A stretch of DNA of 64,000 bases from Agapetus fuscipes. Lineage: Eukaryota > Arthropoda > Insecta > Trichoptera > Glossosomatidae. Position 1 is the stretch's first letter, and each line of letters begins with the position of its first letter. The notes beneath the pieces were generated by a model, which was not told where the DNA came from, made no database searches, and was given only the letters and a program-made list of their open reading frames with translations. A program made the position numbers and the translations under genes. The stretch spans positions 18,901,659 to 18,965,658 of the forward strand of contig OX637341.1 of the NCBI GenBank assembly GCA_951799405.1, written 5' to 3'. This document shows, in pieces, positions 20,430 through 31,012 of the stretch.

Positions 20430-20615
20430 CTTACATGTAAGTTCACGCTTATACATACTGAATGTGTACATACAAAATATACCATACCTCGCATGAACAT
20501 AAACATTGCAACTCCTGTCACCTTACGCTTAAATGGGTTGGCTAAGGCAAAAGTGAACCATGTTTTTACAACATAGGGGATCAGCCTCGTACTAAACTAT
20601 TAGTCAAGATATATA
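20430..20615 (-). repeat. Family R repeat, diverged
   Basis: Reverse copy: GTAAGTTCACGCTTATACAT, then AACATTGCAACTCCTG and a final CTATTAGTCAAG. Confidence 0.6.
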
Positions 20616-20839
20616 GGTAGGTACCTCAGACAAATAAATCTTTGAATAGTGTTTTTTATAGTTTAAAATCAAATCTTTCTTGGTTCAAAACCGATCAAAA
20701 AATTCTCATCATTTGCACCACAACCTGGTATGGGTCATGGATTTCTTCATCAACAACTGCCAACGCTGTCTATCTAACGCATTTATCCTACAGCCCAAAC
20801 TTCTACGCACAAAAATCTACTGCCACTTTGGGCAGCTAT

Positions 20840-21150
20840 CTCTACATTTCAGAGACTCTAGGGGTCTATGACACTTGTTGTAGTGCCGCAGAGGTATTGT
20901 TTACGAGCTTGGTCGTCGCTACAAAGCGCTAATACTAGCAAGACCCAGTTGCTGTAAGGCTGGATGTACCTTTAGTGAACGATGTTTGGAAAACATTTTA
21001 TAAATTTTTCAACCCAGCCAAGAGCGTATTTGAAAATATAAATGGTTTATTATTGTGCTCCGTCGGGTCCGAACCCACAACCTTCCATTTGCGAGTCCAA
21101 AATGTTGCCACTGGACAACGGACCGGTCAGATTACAATATTCAGCGACTT
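20840..21150 (-). repeat. SINE-A copy
   Basis: SINE-A is my label for a tRNA-derived SINE of ~310 bp. Its head reads CCGTAGCTCAGTGG (A box) and GGTTCGAATCCC-like B box, its body TTCGCTGGGTTGAAAAAT and CCAAAGGTCCATCCAGCC, its tail GCGACGACCAAGCTCG. This reverse copy carries the variant tail (GTTGTAGTGCCGCAGAGG) also seen at 32138 and 58080. Confidence 0.75.
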
Positions 21151-21714
21151 TCAGTTCCAGTAAATCTTACTAGTAAGTTAAACAACAAAATATTTATGAA
21201 AACAAATAAAAAAAATTAAATTAAATAATAGGTTACTTCTGTCCACGAAATTAATTATTATAAAACCCATTTAACTAATGCTTAGTAAACGAATGACTCT
21301 GAATAACAAAGCAATCATCAGCTTACTGTAGAATAGAACTCCAAGCTTAAAACATTACGTTTAAACGAAACAAAATCGTTAACAAAAATTAATTGAGAAT
21401 CAAACAGCACTCCTAGAGAGCGTTTCAGTTTCTATACATGTGTTGTTAAACGCCATGGATGAGTTTGTACGGTTTTTTTTTGTACTTGGTGCACAGATTA
21501 CACACAAATACTGGTCGTAGCATTTACTACGAACATGCAGCAGCTGTGAGTTCGCGAATCCTATTTTAAAAGCGAAAATACAAAGTACAGTGCTCAGCTG
21601 GATGTTGGGGATTCCCGCAACGAAATGACCAACGGAAAATAACGTTCACACTAGTAAAAAAGACAGTGATAAATATAGTTTTGCAACAACTGCAATTGAG
21701 CCGCATATATAGTG

Positions 21715-22010
21715 CAACAGTCTTGAACCGGTCCGTAGTCCAGTGGCAACACTTCGGACTCGTAAATGGAAGGTTGTGGATTCGGATCCCGGCGGAGCAC
21801 AAAAAATATACCATTTATATTTCGAATGTGCTCTTCGCTGAAGTTAAAAAATTCATAAATCTGTACCAAAGACCGGTCACTGAAAGGTCCATCCAACCTT
21901 ACAACAACTGGGTCTTGCTTGAGAATTGGTGCTTTCTACAGCGACGATCATGCTCGCAGAGGGCTCTTGAGGTGTGATACACACAAAAACATCGCTAAAT
22001 AAAAGAAAAA
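21715..22010 (+). repeat. SINE-A copy, full length
   Basis: CCGGTCCGTAGTCCAGTGG head, GGATTCGGATCCCGGCGGAG B-box region, and the tail GCTCTTGAGGTGTGATACAC followed by AAAAACATCGCT. Preceded by TCTTGAAC, as in the copy next to the 5S-like segment at 37690. Confidence 0.85.
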
Positions 22011-22084
22011 TCGTCCTTATATTATTAAAGTCTTTCTTCACGAGTAGGTTTATTTCCTTGAGCGTTTTCCATGCTTTCCCAGCT

Positions 22085-22257
22085 CCCGAGGGGGCTGTTT
22101 CTCATTTTTCGTTAAGGCTGAGTAAACCTGGACGGTATTTGGGTTTGAAATAAACACCGAAACGGGAAATAATATCTGACAACCTCGGTGGGGATCGAAC
22201 CCTTTCTCTCATTATATAATGCAAGCATTCTAACAACCGAGCTATCGACCGGACTTT
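22085..22257 (-). repeat. SINE-B head (5' part)
   Basis: SINE-B is my label for a second tRNA-derived SINE whose sense head reads GGTCGATAGCTCAGTTGGTA and GGGTTCGAATCCCACCGAGG. Here it is in reverse (GGGATCGAACC, ACCGAGCTATCGACCGGA). Confidence 0.8.
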
Positions 22258-22475
22258 TCACGAGCTTGGTCGTTGCTACAAAGCGCCAATGCTCAAGCAA
22301 GAACCAGTTGCTGCAAGACTGGATGGACCTTTGGTGACCTGTCATTGGAAAAGATTTATGAATTTTTCAACCCAGCGAACAGCATACTTGCTCCGCAGGG
22401 ATTTGAACACACAACCTTTCATTAAGGAGTCCAAAGTGTTACCATTGGACTACGGACCGATCACATACTTTTAAT
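22258..22475 (-). repeat. SINE-A copy abutting SINE-B
   Basis: Reverse order: CACGAGCTTGGTCGTTGCTA (tail), TTTTTCAACCCAGCGAACAG (body), GGACTACGGACCGATC (head). Confidence 0.8.
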
Positions 22476-22479
22476 ACTT

Positions 22480-22860
22480 TCTACTGACCACTATCACTAT
22501 TCACTTTCCACTTATCACTAACCCATCGTGTTCGCTCCGTTAGAGATTACTAGGAGCCATGTGGAGTTCTAATTACGATCAAGCTGGTTCCTTTCATCCT
22601 GGCAACACTAAAATGTTTCGCTGCATGCTAGCACTGCACAAAGTTGGATTTCAAATGAAAGATTGCCAAAATACTGCATATGGTTGTAACGTACCTAATA
22701 CAAATTCAGTAGAATCATTTCAATTAAACAAAATCCATGAAATGTTTCAGCGGAAACTTTGTAGAGCTCCGTTTTATTTTCATTTTCTTTGATTTTTAAC
22801 TAAATCTTCTTACTAAATGAATATGAGAGAAAATGGGTTATTTATTTGATTTTGTTTTTG
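22480..22860. other. No gene seen
   Basis: A 77-codon frame at 22559-22792 has no recognisable domain. Confidence 0.35.
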
Positions 22861-22861
22861 T

Positions 22862-23110
22862 ATAAATCACACCTCAAGAGCCCACCAAAATATTGACCGT
22901 TACTATAAAAAGCGCCAATTCACAAGCACGACCCAGTCAGGCAGCTTAGTTGGATGGACCTTGGGTGATGGGTCCTAGGTAAAAGCAAATGAGTTTGTCA
23001 ACCCATCAGAAAACTAATTTTCAAAATCGGATTGTAATTTTTTTATGCTTCGAATAAAACGTATGACCTTCTGATTACGAGATCGTAGCGTTAACCACTA
23101 GATTTCAGAC
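22862..23110 (-). repeat. SINE-A copy, diverged
   Basis: CACACCTCAAGAGCCC tail and TGGATGGACCTTGGGTGATG body are clear; the tRNA head (CGTTAACCACTAGATTTC) is degraded. Confidence 0.6.
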
Positions 23111-23274
23111 CAATCAAGTAACCTCTAATATTATTATTTTTGTAATACAGATCATAAACTCTACAGAGTGATTCTTTTCCGTATGAATATCAGAATCAAA
23201 CTCCTGATGCCCGTCAAATGAATGCAAGCGCTCTACCAATTACTGATTTATCGACCTGACAAGATAATTTTACT

Positions 23275-23410
23275 AGGTTACGATTATTCATGACTAATAG
23301 GTTGCTATGAAACTGAACCCATACTGTAAACAACCGTTCACTTTGTCAATGCCCCCCTGTTTAAAAAAAGGTCGGCTCAAAGTCGCCGGGTGTATGTTCA
23401 TTTGAAAATT
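23275..23410 (+). repeat. Family R repeat, 5' part
   Basis: ACTAATAGGTTGCTATGAAA to GTGTATGTTCATTTGA; truncated where an RTE-derived array begins. Confidence 0.65.
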
Positions 23411-23460
23411 CAATTTGAATTTAAAAATGCTCATGCCTTGTCTTGTCTTGTATCCTGCCA

Positions 23461-23996
23461 CCATTCATCTAGGGGTAGCCGGTACCTACACGCAAGTGCC
23501 TCCACTTGTCTCTGGCTTTGCATACTTCTTTCATCACATCTAGATTCATCACTCTTTTCATGCACGCTCTTGTCTTGTTTCCACCCTGTAGATTCCATTC
23601 ATCTAGGGGTGGCCGGTACTTACACGCAAGTGCCTCCACTTGTCTCTGGCTTTGCATACTTCTTTCATCTCATCTAGTTTCATCACTCTTTTCATGCACG
23701 CTCTTGTCTTGTTTCCACCCTGTAGATTCCATTCATCTAGAGGCGGCCGGTACTTACACGCAAGTGCCTCCACTTGACTTTGTCCTTGCATACTTCTTTC
23801 ATCTCATCTAGTTTCATCACTCTTTTCATGCACGCTCTTGTCTTGTTTCCACCATGCAGATTCCATTCAACTAGGGGTGGCCGGTACTTACACGCAAGTG
23901 CCTCTACTTGACTCTGTCCTAGCATACTTCTTTCATCTCATCTAGTTTCATCACTCTTTTCATGCACGCTCTTGTCTTGTTTCCACTCTGTAGATT
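23461..23996 (-). repeat. 134-bp x 4 tandem array of an RTE-type LINE 3' end
   Basis: The word CCATTCATCTAG (or close) starts units at 23461, 23595, 23729 and 23863, with a fifth start at 23997: four exact 134-bp steps. On the minus strand each unit encodes TRACMKRVM then EVCKARDKWRHLRV, the last residues of RTE-clade reverse transcriptase ORFs. The same protein end is met at 40835-40917 and 47248-47586. Confidence 0.85.
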
Positions 23997-24010
23997 CCAT
24001 TCATTCGCAA

Positions 24011-24822
24011 TCTCACTTATTCTGATCAATCCATTCTTGCATGCCGTCTGTGTAATCGTAGACTTAACCGGCCTTTTTCATTAGATTGATTGAACCCAAA
24101 ACCAGAGATAAACGAGTTTATTAGTATGGGAAATCTGACTTTAGGCTGGTTTAAAAATTAAAACCTTTTTATGAATAAGGGGGAACGTGTCTGCTTGAAG
24201 GCGTGCATTAAATAAAAGCCTTTAATGCCAATTTTTATTTAAAACAAAGCTTACATATTAAATCATAATTTTATTATTCCACAAAATCAGCAGCGTTTAT
24301 ATAGCATAGAAGTAAGGTTTAATTTTTTATGCAAAGCGGAGCCCTTATAAAAAATCCTTGTAACGCAATTTCCGAGGGATTAAATTTTCCTTCGTTCTTA
24401 CACGTCGTGTTATTTAATTTTTAATTAAGTTCAGGGATTTCTTGTTACATTATACTTAAGTTACCTTTGCCTTATATACCTTTATGCCGCTGTAAATTAA
24501 AAATAAAGAGATTATAAGATACTCTTATATTTTGAAGAAAGGATTTTGTACCTAATCGTTTCCCAAAATTAAAGAAAATGAAATATATTTCTTTTGCATA
24601 AGTACACGCAGATTTTTACTTATGGTAAACAGTTTCGAAACTTTTTTTGCCAGAGGTATTTTTTAAGTTTACACACATTTTTCTCGAAAAGTCGATACTT
24701 AGAGCATTCATTAAAAACTCGTACTCGGGGAACAGTACTGTATACGTCTCTAAACTCCAATATTCATTTAAAAATTGTCTTTGTTTTCCAAATCATTCGA
24801 TCATCAAAACGAAACTATCTAC
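24011..24822. other. No gene seen
   Basis: AT-rich; a scrap of family R 3' sequence may lie near 24185-24235. Ends in the target duplication CTAC. Confidence 0.4.
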
Positions 24823-25276
24823 TGTTACGTTTTTCCTGGGTTCTTTTAATTAAAACACAAGTTTAACACAAGTTAGCCATACAGTTTATTTACACAGACT
24901 TTCTTACAATAGATTTATTTTTAACAGACTTATTCTAACAGATTTATTTTAACACACTTATTTATTTCGTACAGATTACATTTATTTTACACCTTATTGG
25001 TCGCCCTGGCAACTAGATACTCCTCTGTGTGAGTGCTTCGAAGACTGACTCGCTTCAGCCCATTGTCGCCCTTCTTATAGCGGAACCTAGGGGCCATTCC
25101 AGCCTGCCCTAGAAACTTCCACTACCACAGTTGTATAGACGATTCTGGACATATTTATTTCATGAAGAGTCCATTTCCTACCTACATACACACCTTACAA
25201 TTACAATCGTCTGGGCCAGAACATTCTCTCAAAACACACGTACACCAATAAACATCTACCAGTGTATTTCGTTACA
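24823..25276 (-). repeat. 3' LTR of the DEK-carrying element
   Basis: 454 bp. The stop codon of the chimeric ORF (25277-25279) lies directly against it; the polypurine tract AAGGGGGGA overlaps the last codons. Confidence 0.95.
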
Positions 25277-27283
25277 TTATCCCCCCCTTAGACTGTTCTG
25301 CCCCGGAACAGTCTTTTCTTTAAGAAGGTACGGGCAGTTTGACCCACAGTTGCATCCAGTGGTCAGGAAAAATGACGTTCCACGGAATTTTCCCCTTAGG
25401 GTTTTGCCCGTCATTGCTGGCTGGTGTGGGGGGGGGTGCTTTCCTCTTGGCGGCCGGCATGGGCACCTTTCCTTGGTTGGGGGCGCCGCCTTGCGTCCCC
25501 GGTCGGCCACCGCTCCTCGGCTCCGCTTGCTCGCCGGCTCCTGCGTCAAAGGATCAGAATCCTTGTCCGTCGTCGGAGCCGCTCTCCTGCTCGGAAACGG
25601 AGTTCTCACTCTCGGTCTCGTCCTCTGACTCGCTGGGTTGCTTCCTGCCGCGCCATGCTTGGGTCGTCCCTTCTGCTTGCTCTGCTTGGCTGAGCCCCTG
25701 CGGGCGGGGGCGCGGCGCCTGCGGGAGGGGTGCTTTCCTCTTGGCGGCCGGCATGGGCGCCTTTCCTTGGTTGGGGGCGCCGCCTTGCGTCCCCGGTCAG
25801 CCACCGCTCCTCGGCTCCGCTTGCTCGCCGGCTCCTGCGTCAAAGGATCAGAATCCTTGGTTGTCGGAGCCGCTCTCCTGCTCGGAAGCGGAGTTTTCAC
25901 TCTTGCTCTCGTCCTCTGACTCGCTGAGTGGCTTCCTGCCGCGCCATGCTTGGGTCGTCCCTTCTGCTTGCTCTGCTTGGCTGAGCCCCTGCGGGCGGGG
26001 GCGCGGCGCCTGCGGGAGAGAGCGCCCCCCTCCCCCACTGACGGGTCAAAGTCAGAGTCCGCCTCCTGTCCGGAGCCACTCGGGTTGTACGAGCCATCTG
26101 AATCCCCTAATTCATCCCTGCTGACTTTGGGTCCCCGCACTTTGGTTTCCGGATCTGTTTCATACTCCTCGTTAGAGTAACCTCTCTTGACAATAGCAGC
26201 AGCGGACCTTCTGGGCCTGCCTCCCGTGGCCTCGCCGCGGTCAGTCACCGGCCTCTCCTTCATCAGCCCCCTGGCGTGCGAGGAGACCTGCTTTGGCAGC
26301 AGCAGGAAGCCCACCACCCTGCTGACCAGCTCCGTGGGCGCGCCCCTCTTGTCCAAGCCCAGCTTCTCGCACAGCGTCCGCAGCTGCTTGGGCTCCAGCT
26401 TCTGCACCTCCTCCAGCTTGGCCTTGTGCTCAGGCGTGTCCTTCTCAAACTCGTAGCCCTTGAACTTCTTTTTGTTGCGCTTGATGAGGTTCGTGCGGCA
26501 CAATTGATTGTACCGGAACTTGAGGTCCTCCATCTTGAACCTGGAGATGGCCACCTCCACGTCGGGGATGTGGTAGATGGGGATGCCCCGGCCCGCGGGC
26601 ACGGGCACCGGCGGCTCCACGGCCTTCTTCTTCTTGGGAGCCTCCTCCACGGCCTCCTCCGCCTTCTTCTTGGGCGCGGGCTTCTTCTTCACACTGTTGG
26701 CCTTCTTGGCCTTGCCCTTCTTGTCCTTGGCGTCCTCATCCTCCTCCTTGGCGTCCGTCTCCTCCTTCGCATCCTTGTCAGCCTTCACCTCGGCCGAGTC
26801 ACTCTTGCCGTTTTCAGCCGACTTGACATCATCTTTGTCATCTTTGCTGTCAGCTGCGTCCTCAGCCTTGAGCTGGCCGTTGTTTTTGGCCTTCAGGTCT
26901 CCCTTCCCCAACTTCTGAGATGACTCATCCTCAGTTGACATATCGGCCTTTTTGTCATCCTGATTATCACTTAATTTTACACTATCAGTGTCCACCGACA
27001 TTTTTAAGGCTAGGTTTTTAGCCCTCTCCTCCTTCCAACCAGCTAGGTCTTCCCTCAAGCTCTTGAAGTTGGCAGCCATCTTTGTTTTAAACTCTTCCAC
27101 GGCTCGCTCGCGGTCCCCTCCAGACGCCATGACAAAATATGCCGGGTCTTCGCCTGCCTGTTCCAAGGCCTCTATGAGGCGTGCTTGTAAGGCTGCCTTT
27201 CCTCCTGAGGTCTCCAGGTCCCTCTCCAGAAGCTCATTCTTAAGCTCATAGACTTTGAGGTCCTTGATGTTCACCTTAGCCAT
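25277..27283 (-). CDS. gag-DEK-pol-end chimeric protein
   Basis: 668 codons, uninterrupted, ATG at 27283. Residues 1-58 are the retroelement SAP domain, almost the same as the Gypsy gag at 17613; residues 59-94 are still gag-like. At Met95 (codon 27001-26999) it changes to a host-type protein: an acidic/lysine-rich stretch (95-225), then the DEK-family core (229-332: IPDVEVAISRFKMEDLKF, GYEFEKD, LCEKLGLDKRG, VVGFLLLPK), then a basic Ser/Arg/Pro tail with a 98-residue duplication (~423-616). The DEK C-terminal DNA-binding domain is absent. The last ~40 residues (FFLTTGCNCGSNCPYL...TVPG) are the pol end, with its CCCH finger degraded. DEK proteins bind DNA and histones in chromatin. The captured part is markedly GC-rich against AT-rich LTRs. 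Confidence 0.88.
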   Translation of the reverse strand: MAKVNIKDLKVYELKNELLERDLETSGGKAALQARLIEALEQAGEDPAYFVMASGGDRERAVEEFKTKMAANFKSLREDLAGWKEERAKNLALKMSVDTDSVKLSDNQDDKKADMSTEDESSQKLGKGDLKAKNNGQLKAEDAADSKDDKDDVKSAENGKSDSAEVKADKDAKEETDAKEEDEDAKDKKGKAKKANSVKKKPAPKKKAEEAVEEAPKKKKAVEPPVPVPAGRGIPIYHIPDVEVAISRFKMEDLKFRYNQLCRTNLIKRNKKKFKGYEFEKDTPEHKAKLEEVQKLEPKQLRTLCEKLGLDKRGAPTELVSRVVGFLLLPKQVSSHARGLMKERPVTDRGEATGGRPRRSAAAIVKRGYSNEEYETDPETKVRGPKVSRDELGDSDGSYNPSGSGQEADSDFDPSVGEGGALSRRRRAPARRGSAKQSKQKGRPKHGAAGSHSASQRTRARVKTPLPSRRAAPTTKDSDPLTQEPASKRSRGAVADRGRKAAPPTKERRPCRPPRGKHPSRRRRAPARRGSAKQSKQKGRPKHGAAGSNPASQRTRPRVRTPFPSRRAAPTTDKDSDPLTQEPASKRSRGAVADRGRKAAPPTKERCPCRPPRGKHPPPHQPAMTGKTLRGKFRGTSFFLTTGCNCGSNCPYLLKEKTVPGQNSLRGG

Positions 27284-27737
27284 TTTTTATTTTAACAAAC
27301 TTCAAAACAAAAATATTTGCAAATTTATTTAATACGGGTGATGAGTTTTATATATGAAGTTATTTTTAAATACGTACTTTAGCAAAATAATAATTTATCT
27401 AATTATACTGACGGTAGGTAGGTACCGCCTTTTAATATTTATTTTTAAATTTCAAATAATGATATTAGATAATGATTATTTACTTTGCTTCGCCAGATCG
27501 GCTAATGAGTATTTACTAACACTATCACAATATTATTAACACGTTATCTATGCACACTTCAATCAAATTTTTAGCGGGTAACCACACGATCGTTTTTAAT
27601 TCAAGTTTAACCAGTTTTATTTAAAACTTTTTTTTTTTTATTCATCAGTTTTTATTATGTTGTCCACATATATTTTTCAAAAGTCTCAAGCACAGTTTTT
27701 ACTTGGTACTTGGTTTTAAACTTCACACCGACACCAT
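27284..27737 (-). other. Leader and primer-binding site of the DEK-carrying element
   Basis: After the 5' LTR the element strand reads ATGGTGTCGGTGTGAAG, a TGG-starting primer site (27721-27737). The gag-proximal part (TTCAAAACAAAAATATTT; GTACTTTAGCAAAATAATAA) matches the Gypsy leader at 17620-17715. Confidence 0.75.
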
Positions 27738-28191
27738 TGTTACGTTTTTCCTGGGTTCTTTTAATTAAAACACAAGTTTAACACAAGTTAGCCATACAGT
27801 TTATTTACACAGACTTTCTTACAATAGATTTATTTTTAACAGACTTATTCTAACAGATTTATTTTAACACACTTATTTATTTCGTACAGATTACATTTAT
27901 TTTACACCTTATTGGTCGCCCTGGCAACTAGATACTCCTCTGTGTGAGTGCTTCGAAGACTGACTCGCTTCAGCCCATTGTCGCCCTTCTTATAGCGGAA
28001 CCTAGGGGCCATTCCAGCCTGCCCTAGAAACTTCCACTACCACAGTTGTATAGACGATTCTGGACATATTTATTTCATGAAGAGTCCATTTCCTACCTAC
28101 ATACACACCTTACAATTACAATCGTCTGGGCCAGAACATTCTCTCAAAACACACGTACACCAATAAACATCTACCAGTGTATTTCGTTACA
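27738..28191 (-). repeat. 5' LTR of the DEK-carrying element
   Basis: 454 bp, no difference seen from the 3' LTR on reading both through. Confidence 0.95.
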
Positions 28192-28880
28192 CTACTATGT
28201 ATTTATCAATTTCGGAATCAGTTTTACAATATTTAGACTCTAGTGAGAAGGCTTAGACTTTTTGAAAATACAAAACGAATGTAAAATTAGGTAATGTACG
28301 AAAAGGTGATGGATATGAACAAATTAAAGTGGTATGAGAAGGTAGGGTTAAATAGAGGCAAATCTGCGGAGTTTCTGTCCACTTCTAGTGGAATGGTAAC
28401 AAAGTTACAATAACAGTTACAGTAAGACTTTCATTTAACACACATACATTTGATAGCGTATATAAAAAAAAAAAAAAAAAGTGTTTTTCTTACCTAAACA
28501 CTGAACCTTACCAAGTGTAAACCTAAAAAAAGAAAGAATAACAACAGAACCATTAAAATTTGGATAAACAGATGTTGCAAAATTTGGCTGAATATACTTT
28601 TCACATATTTTTAAGTAAATCGAAGTACACAAAAAAGGGTACCTACACTTTTTTAAACTCCTTTGCACTTTGTTATACAGATGATGACATTTTTTTGTAT
28701 TATTTAATCAAATTTTATTAAAGAGTTAAGATTAAAAAAATAGCCTCCTAATTAATTCCTAAGAAATGATCCAGATGACACAAACTCCACACATGGCCGT
28801 CCTGCACCCCTTACCTTCTTCATACCCTCACACAATGACACCCTCTAAGATTGATTCCGTTTCTACACCATTTAGTATTC
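28192..28880. other. No gene seen
   Basis: AT-rich; an A-run at 28465-28480; no supported ORF. Confidence 0.4.
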
Positions 28881-28886
28881 ATTTAA

Positions 28887-28927
28887 CCACCTGATGATGC
28901 AACGGATGTTTGCGAAACCGGTTGTGG
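28887..28927 (+). ncRNA. Hammerhead ribozyme-like motif (copy 3)
   Basis: CCAC (28887-28890) pairs with GTGG (28924-28927) as stem I. Core CTGATGA is at 28891-28897, stem II is GCAA/TTGC (28899-28902 with 28910-28913), GAA at 28914-28916, self-complementary ACCGGT (28917-28922) as stem III, and T at the cleavage position (28923). Same plan as copies 1 and 2 with different bases in every stem. Confidence 0.65.
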
Positions 28928-28929
28928 AA

Positions 28930-29914
28930 TTAAAATATACTCAAAGTAATCGTAACCAAAGTCGTTTTTATTTTTTTCTTTTAAAAAAATCAAAATTGAA
29001 TATTTTTTTCGCAAGACGAATCATTCGTTAACCAAAAGTAGAGGCGTAACTTGAGGTGTAGCTGTGCCGTAAATTTCCTGGAGCACCAGGCGTAAAGTTT
29101 TAATTAATAAATAATGGAATGTCAGAAAACAATAACGACTCAAATAAACGAGATAGCAACGGGCCGTTGTCGTAAAAATAAAACAGAAAATGTTTTCCAC
29201 TAACATCGCCATTGTTTCAATGAAAGTTATCGATTTTTCTGGAACCTGTGACGTCATCAGTGGCCGTACAAGCCGATTCCCATCGGTTTTCCGTTTAAAA
29301 TGAGGTACAAATAGTAATAAGGGAGACTGCATGATTTCAATGGGGAAAAAATGCGTATTGTTTCTTTGGTTGTAAATGTATTTTTTTACTTTGTGCCTAT
29401 ATTTTTAAACTACTTTGTTACATCATTTTAAAAGGGAAGCCGATGAAAACCGGCTTGTATGCTACCCTTTGCCACTGGAAGCCATGAAATGTTGTTTGAA
29501 TATTGTTTTATTTGTCTTTTAAGATTGATTGCATTGTTATTACTTAACGAATCCAGTCCGGTCAAATTTTAAAGAGCTAGAGGAATTGAATTTTGAATTT
29601 AAAGAGTGTCAAACCCAGAAGGCTTTTAAGGTGTGATTATTTATCACACCAGAAAGTTATAAAGACAAAAATATTGTCAAAAAAAAACACGTTGTAAGTA
29701 CATTGATGTATAAATATGATTTTTACTTAGAAAATAAAAAATCTATTATTTAAAATAAAGTGGCAAATGTATAGCAGGTTACTCTATCTGTGAAAATAAA
29801 AATAAGGTTTACACCCTTAGTACTGCAAATTTGTCAATATTATAAGATTCGTTTAGTAAAAAAAAATGTTTTTGGTCCACAGTTTCTGTTTCACTTATTT
29901 GGCTTTTTATGTAT
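28930..29914. other. No gene seen
   Basis: A 103-codon minus frame (29021-29332) has no recognisable domain and an ordinary AT-rich composition. Otherwise featureless. Confidence 0.35.
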
Positions 29915-30172
29915 CTAATCTAATATAATCTAAGTTGCAAAGATATGTAACATTGAGGATTCACATTATATGCATTCTCACTAGCAGACACGTACAAGTT
30001 TGCTCTTGCACATGCCGCATGTTAACCTACAACATAAAAAAACAAATCTCAAATGGACATACACCCTGCAACTCTTGCCGTTGTTCCCTGAAACAGGGGT
30101 GACATTGTCAAAGTGAACCATTTTCTACAGCATGGTTGGTAAGCTGCATACCAACCTATAAGTCAAGAAATA
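29915..30172 (-). repeat. Family R repeat, full length
   Basis: Reverse copy with the tail ATCTAATCTAATATAATCTA at its left end and CATACCAACCTATAAGTCAA at its right. Confidence 0.85.
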
Positions 30173-30179
30173 GAATCGG

Positions 30180-31012
30180 ATTTTTAAAGAGATAAAGTAA
30201 TCATTAAAAATGTCATAAAGTATTTATTCATATTATAAAAAAAGTCATTAATCAAATATTTTTACGGAAAGTTTTTTTGTACAAAAATATCCCAAAGAAA
30301 GAATGAAATTAAATTTGGATCCTTTTATGACCATCGTTCATTTTGATTTAAGCTGTCAAATTTTAAAATTCAAAACGCGCGATCGTAATTTTTACAGGGA
30401 AAACTGGTCGTGGATTTGTTATGAAAAATTATGCCCATCGCCTCATGTTTCCAATAAATACCTTAATTATAATCACAGGCGAGCGGGTTGGATTATAGCT
30501 TGCGAATCATTTGCATTCATTTGCGTTGGCGAAATTCTGAATTAACTAAGACCGTTAAAGTTTTGCTCAATTGCTTTTACTACGAGTATGAAAAAAGATA
30601 CAGAGATTGAATCATCCTGTTAAGAAAGAAATGCTTTAAAATTGTGACATTCACCAGAAGCGCTGTTTTGTGTTCAATATGTTTTTTTTCTGTTAACGTG
30701 ATTGACATTTACGTCTTAAGCTTAGAAAGTTCGTTTTGTACACGTGTTTTTGAAAATAGACGAAATATGAATAATTTAAAGATATTCCCCATTATTCATA
30801 AAAAGATTTTAATTTTTAAACCAGTTTTTCCCATACTAAAAAGTGAGCTCAACTCTAGTTTTAGGTTCAACTAATCTAATGAATAAGGCTAATTACGTTT
30901 ATTGTACCTACACGTGTTTTTTTCTTTTTTAGAAATGTTTTTAAAATACAAAGCCCGTTTGAAATAAAGTCTTACTAAGCGTGATTAAATTATTTGAAGT
31001 TTTCATTGTTAT
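30180..31012. other. No gene seen
   Basis: An 80-codon plus frame (30303-30545, with WSWICYEKLC) has no family I recognise and no supporting context. Confidence 0.35.

Larger units (their letters stand above)
24823..28191 (-). mobile_element. Non-autonomous LTR retrotransposon that has captured a host DEK gene
   Basis: 3369-bp element on the minus strand. Two 454-bp LTRs (24823-25276 and 27738-28191; TGTTACG...CGTTACA) look identical, and CTAC is duplicated on both sides (24819-24822, 28192-28195). A TGG-starting primer site follows the 5' LTR and a G-rich polypurine tract precedes the 3' LTR, so it has what it needs to be copied in trans. The interior holds a single 668-codon ORF and no protease, RT, RNase H or integrase. 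Leader, gag start and pol end are homologous to the Gypsy element at 7813-18790, but the LTRs differ, so the parent is a sister family. Confidence 0.93.

Noticed and set aside
26276..26923. 215-codon Leu-rich plus-strand frame
   Set aside because: Mirror of the Lys/Glu-rich DEK coding strand.
25339..26924. Long plus-strand frames opposite the DEK chimera (up to 261 codons)
   Set aside because: Antisense shadows of a GC-rich, low-stop gene; no domain.
29021..29332. 103-codon minus frame as a gene
   Set aside because: No domain, no splice context, no relative in the window.
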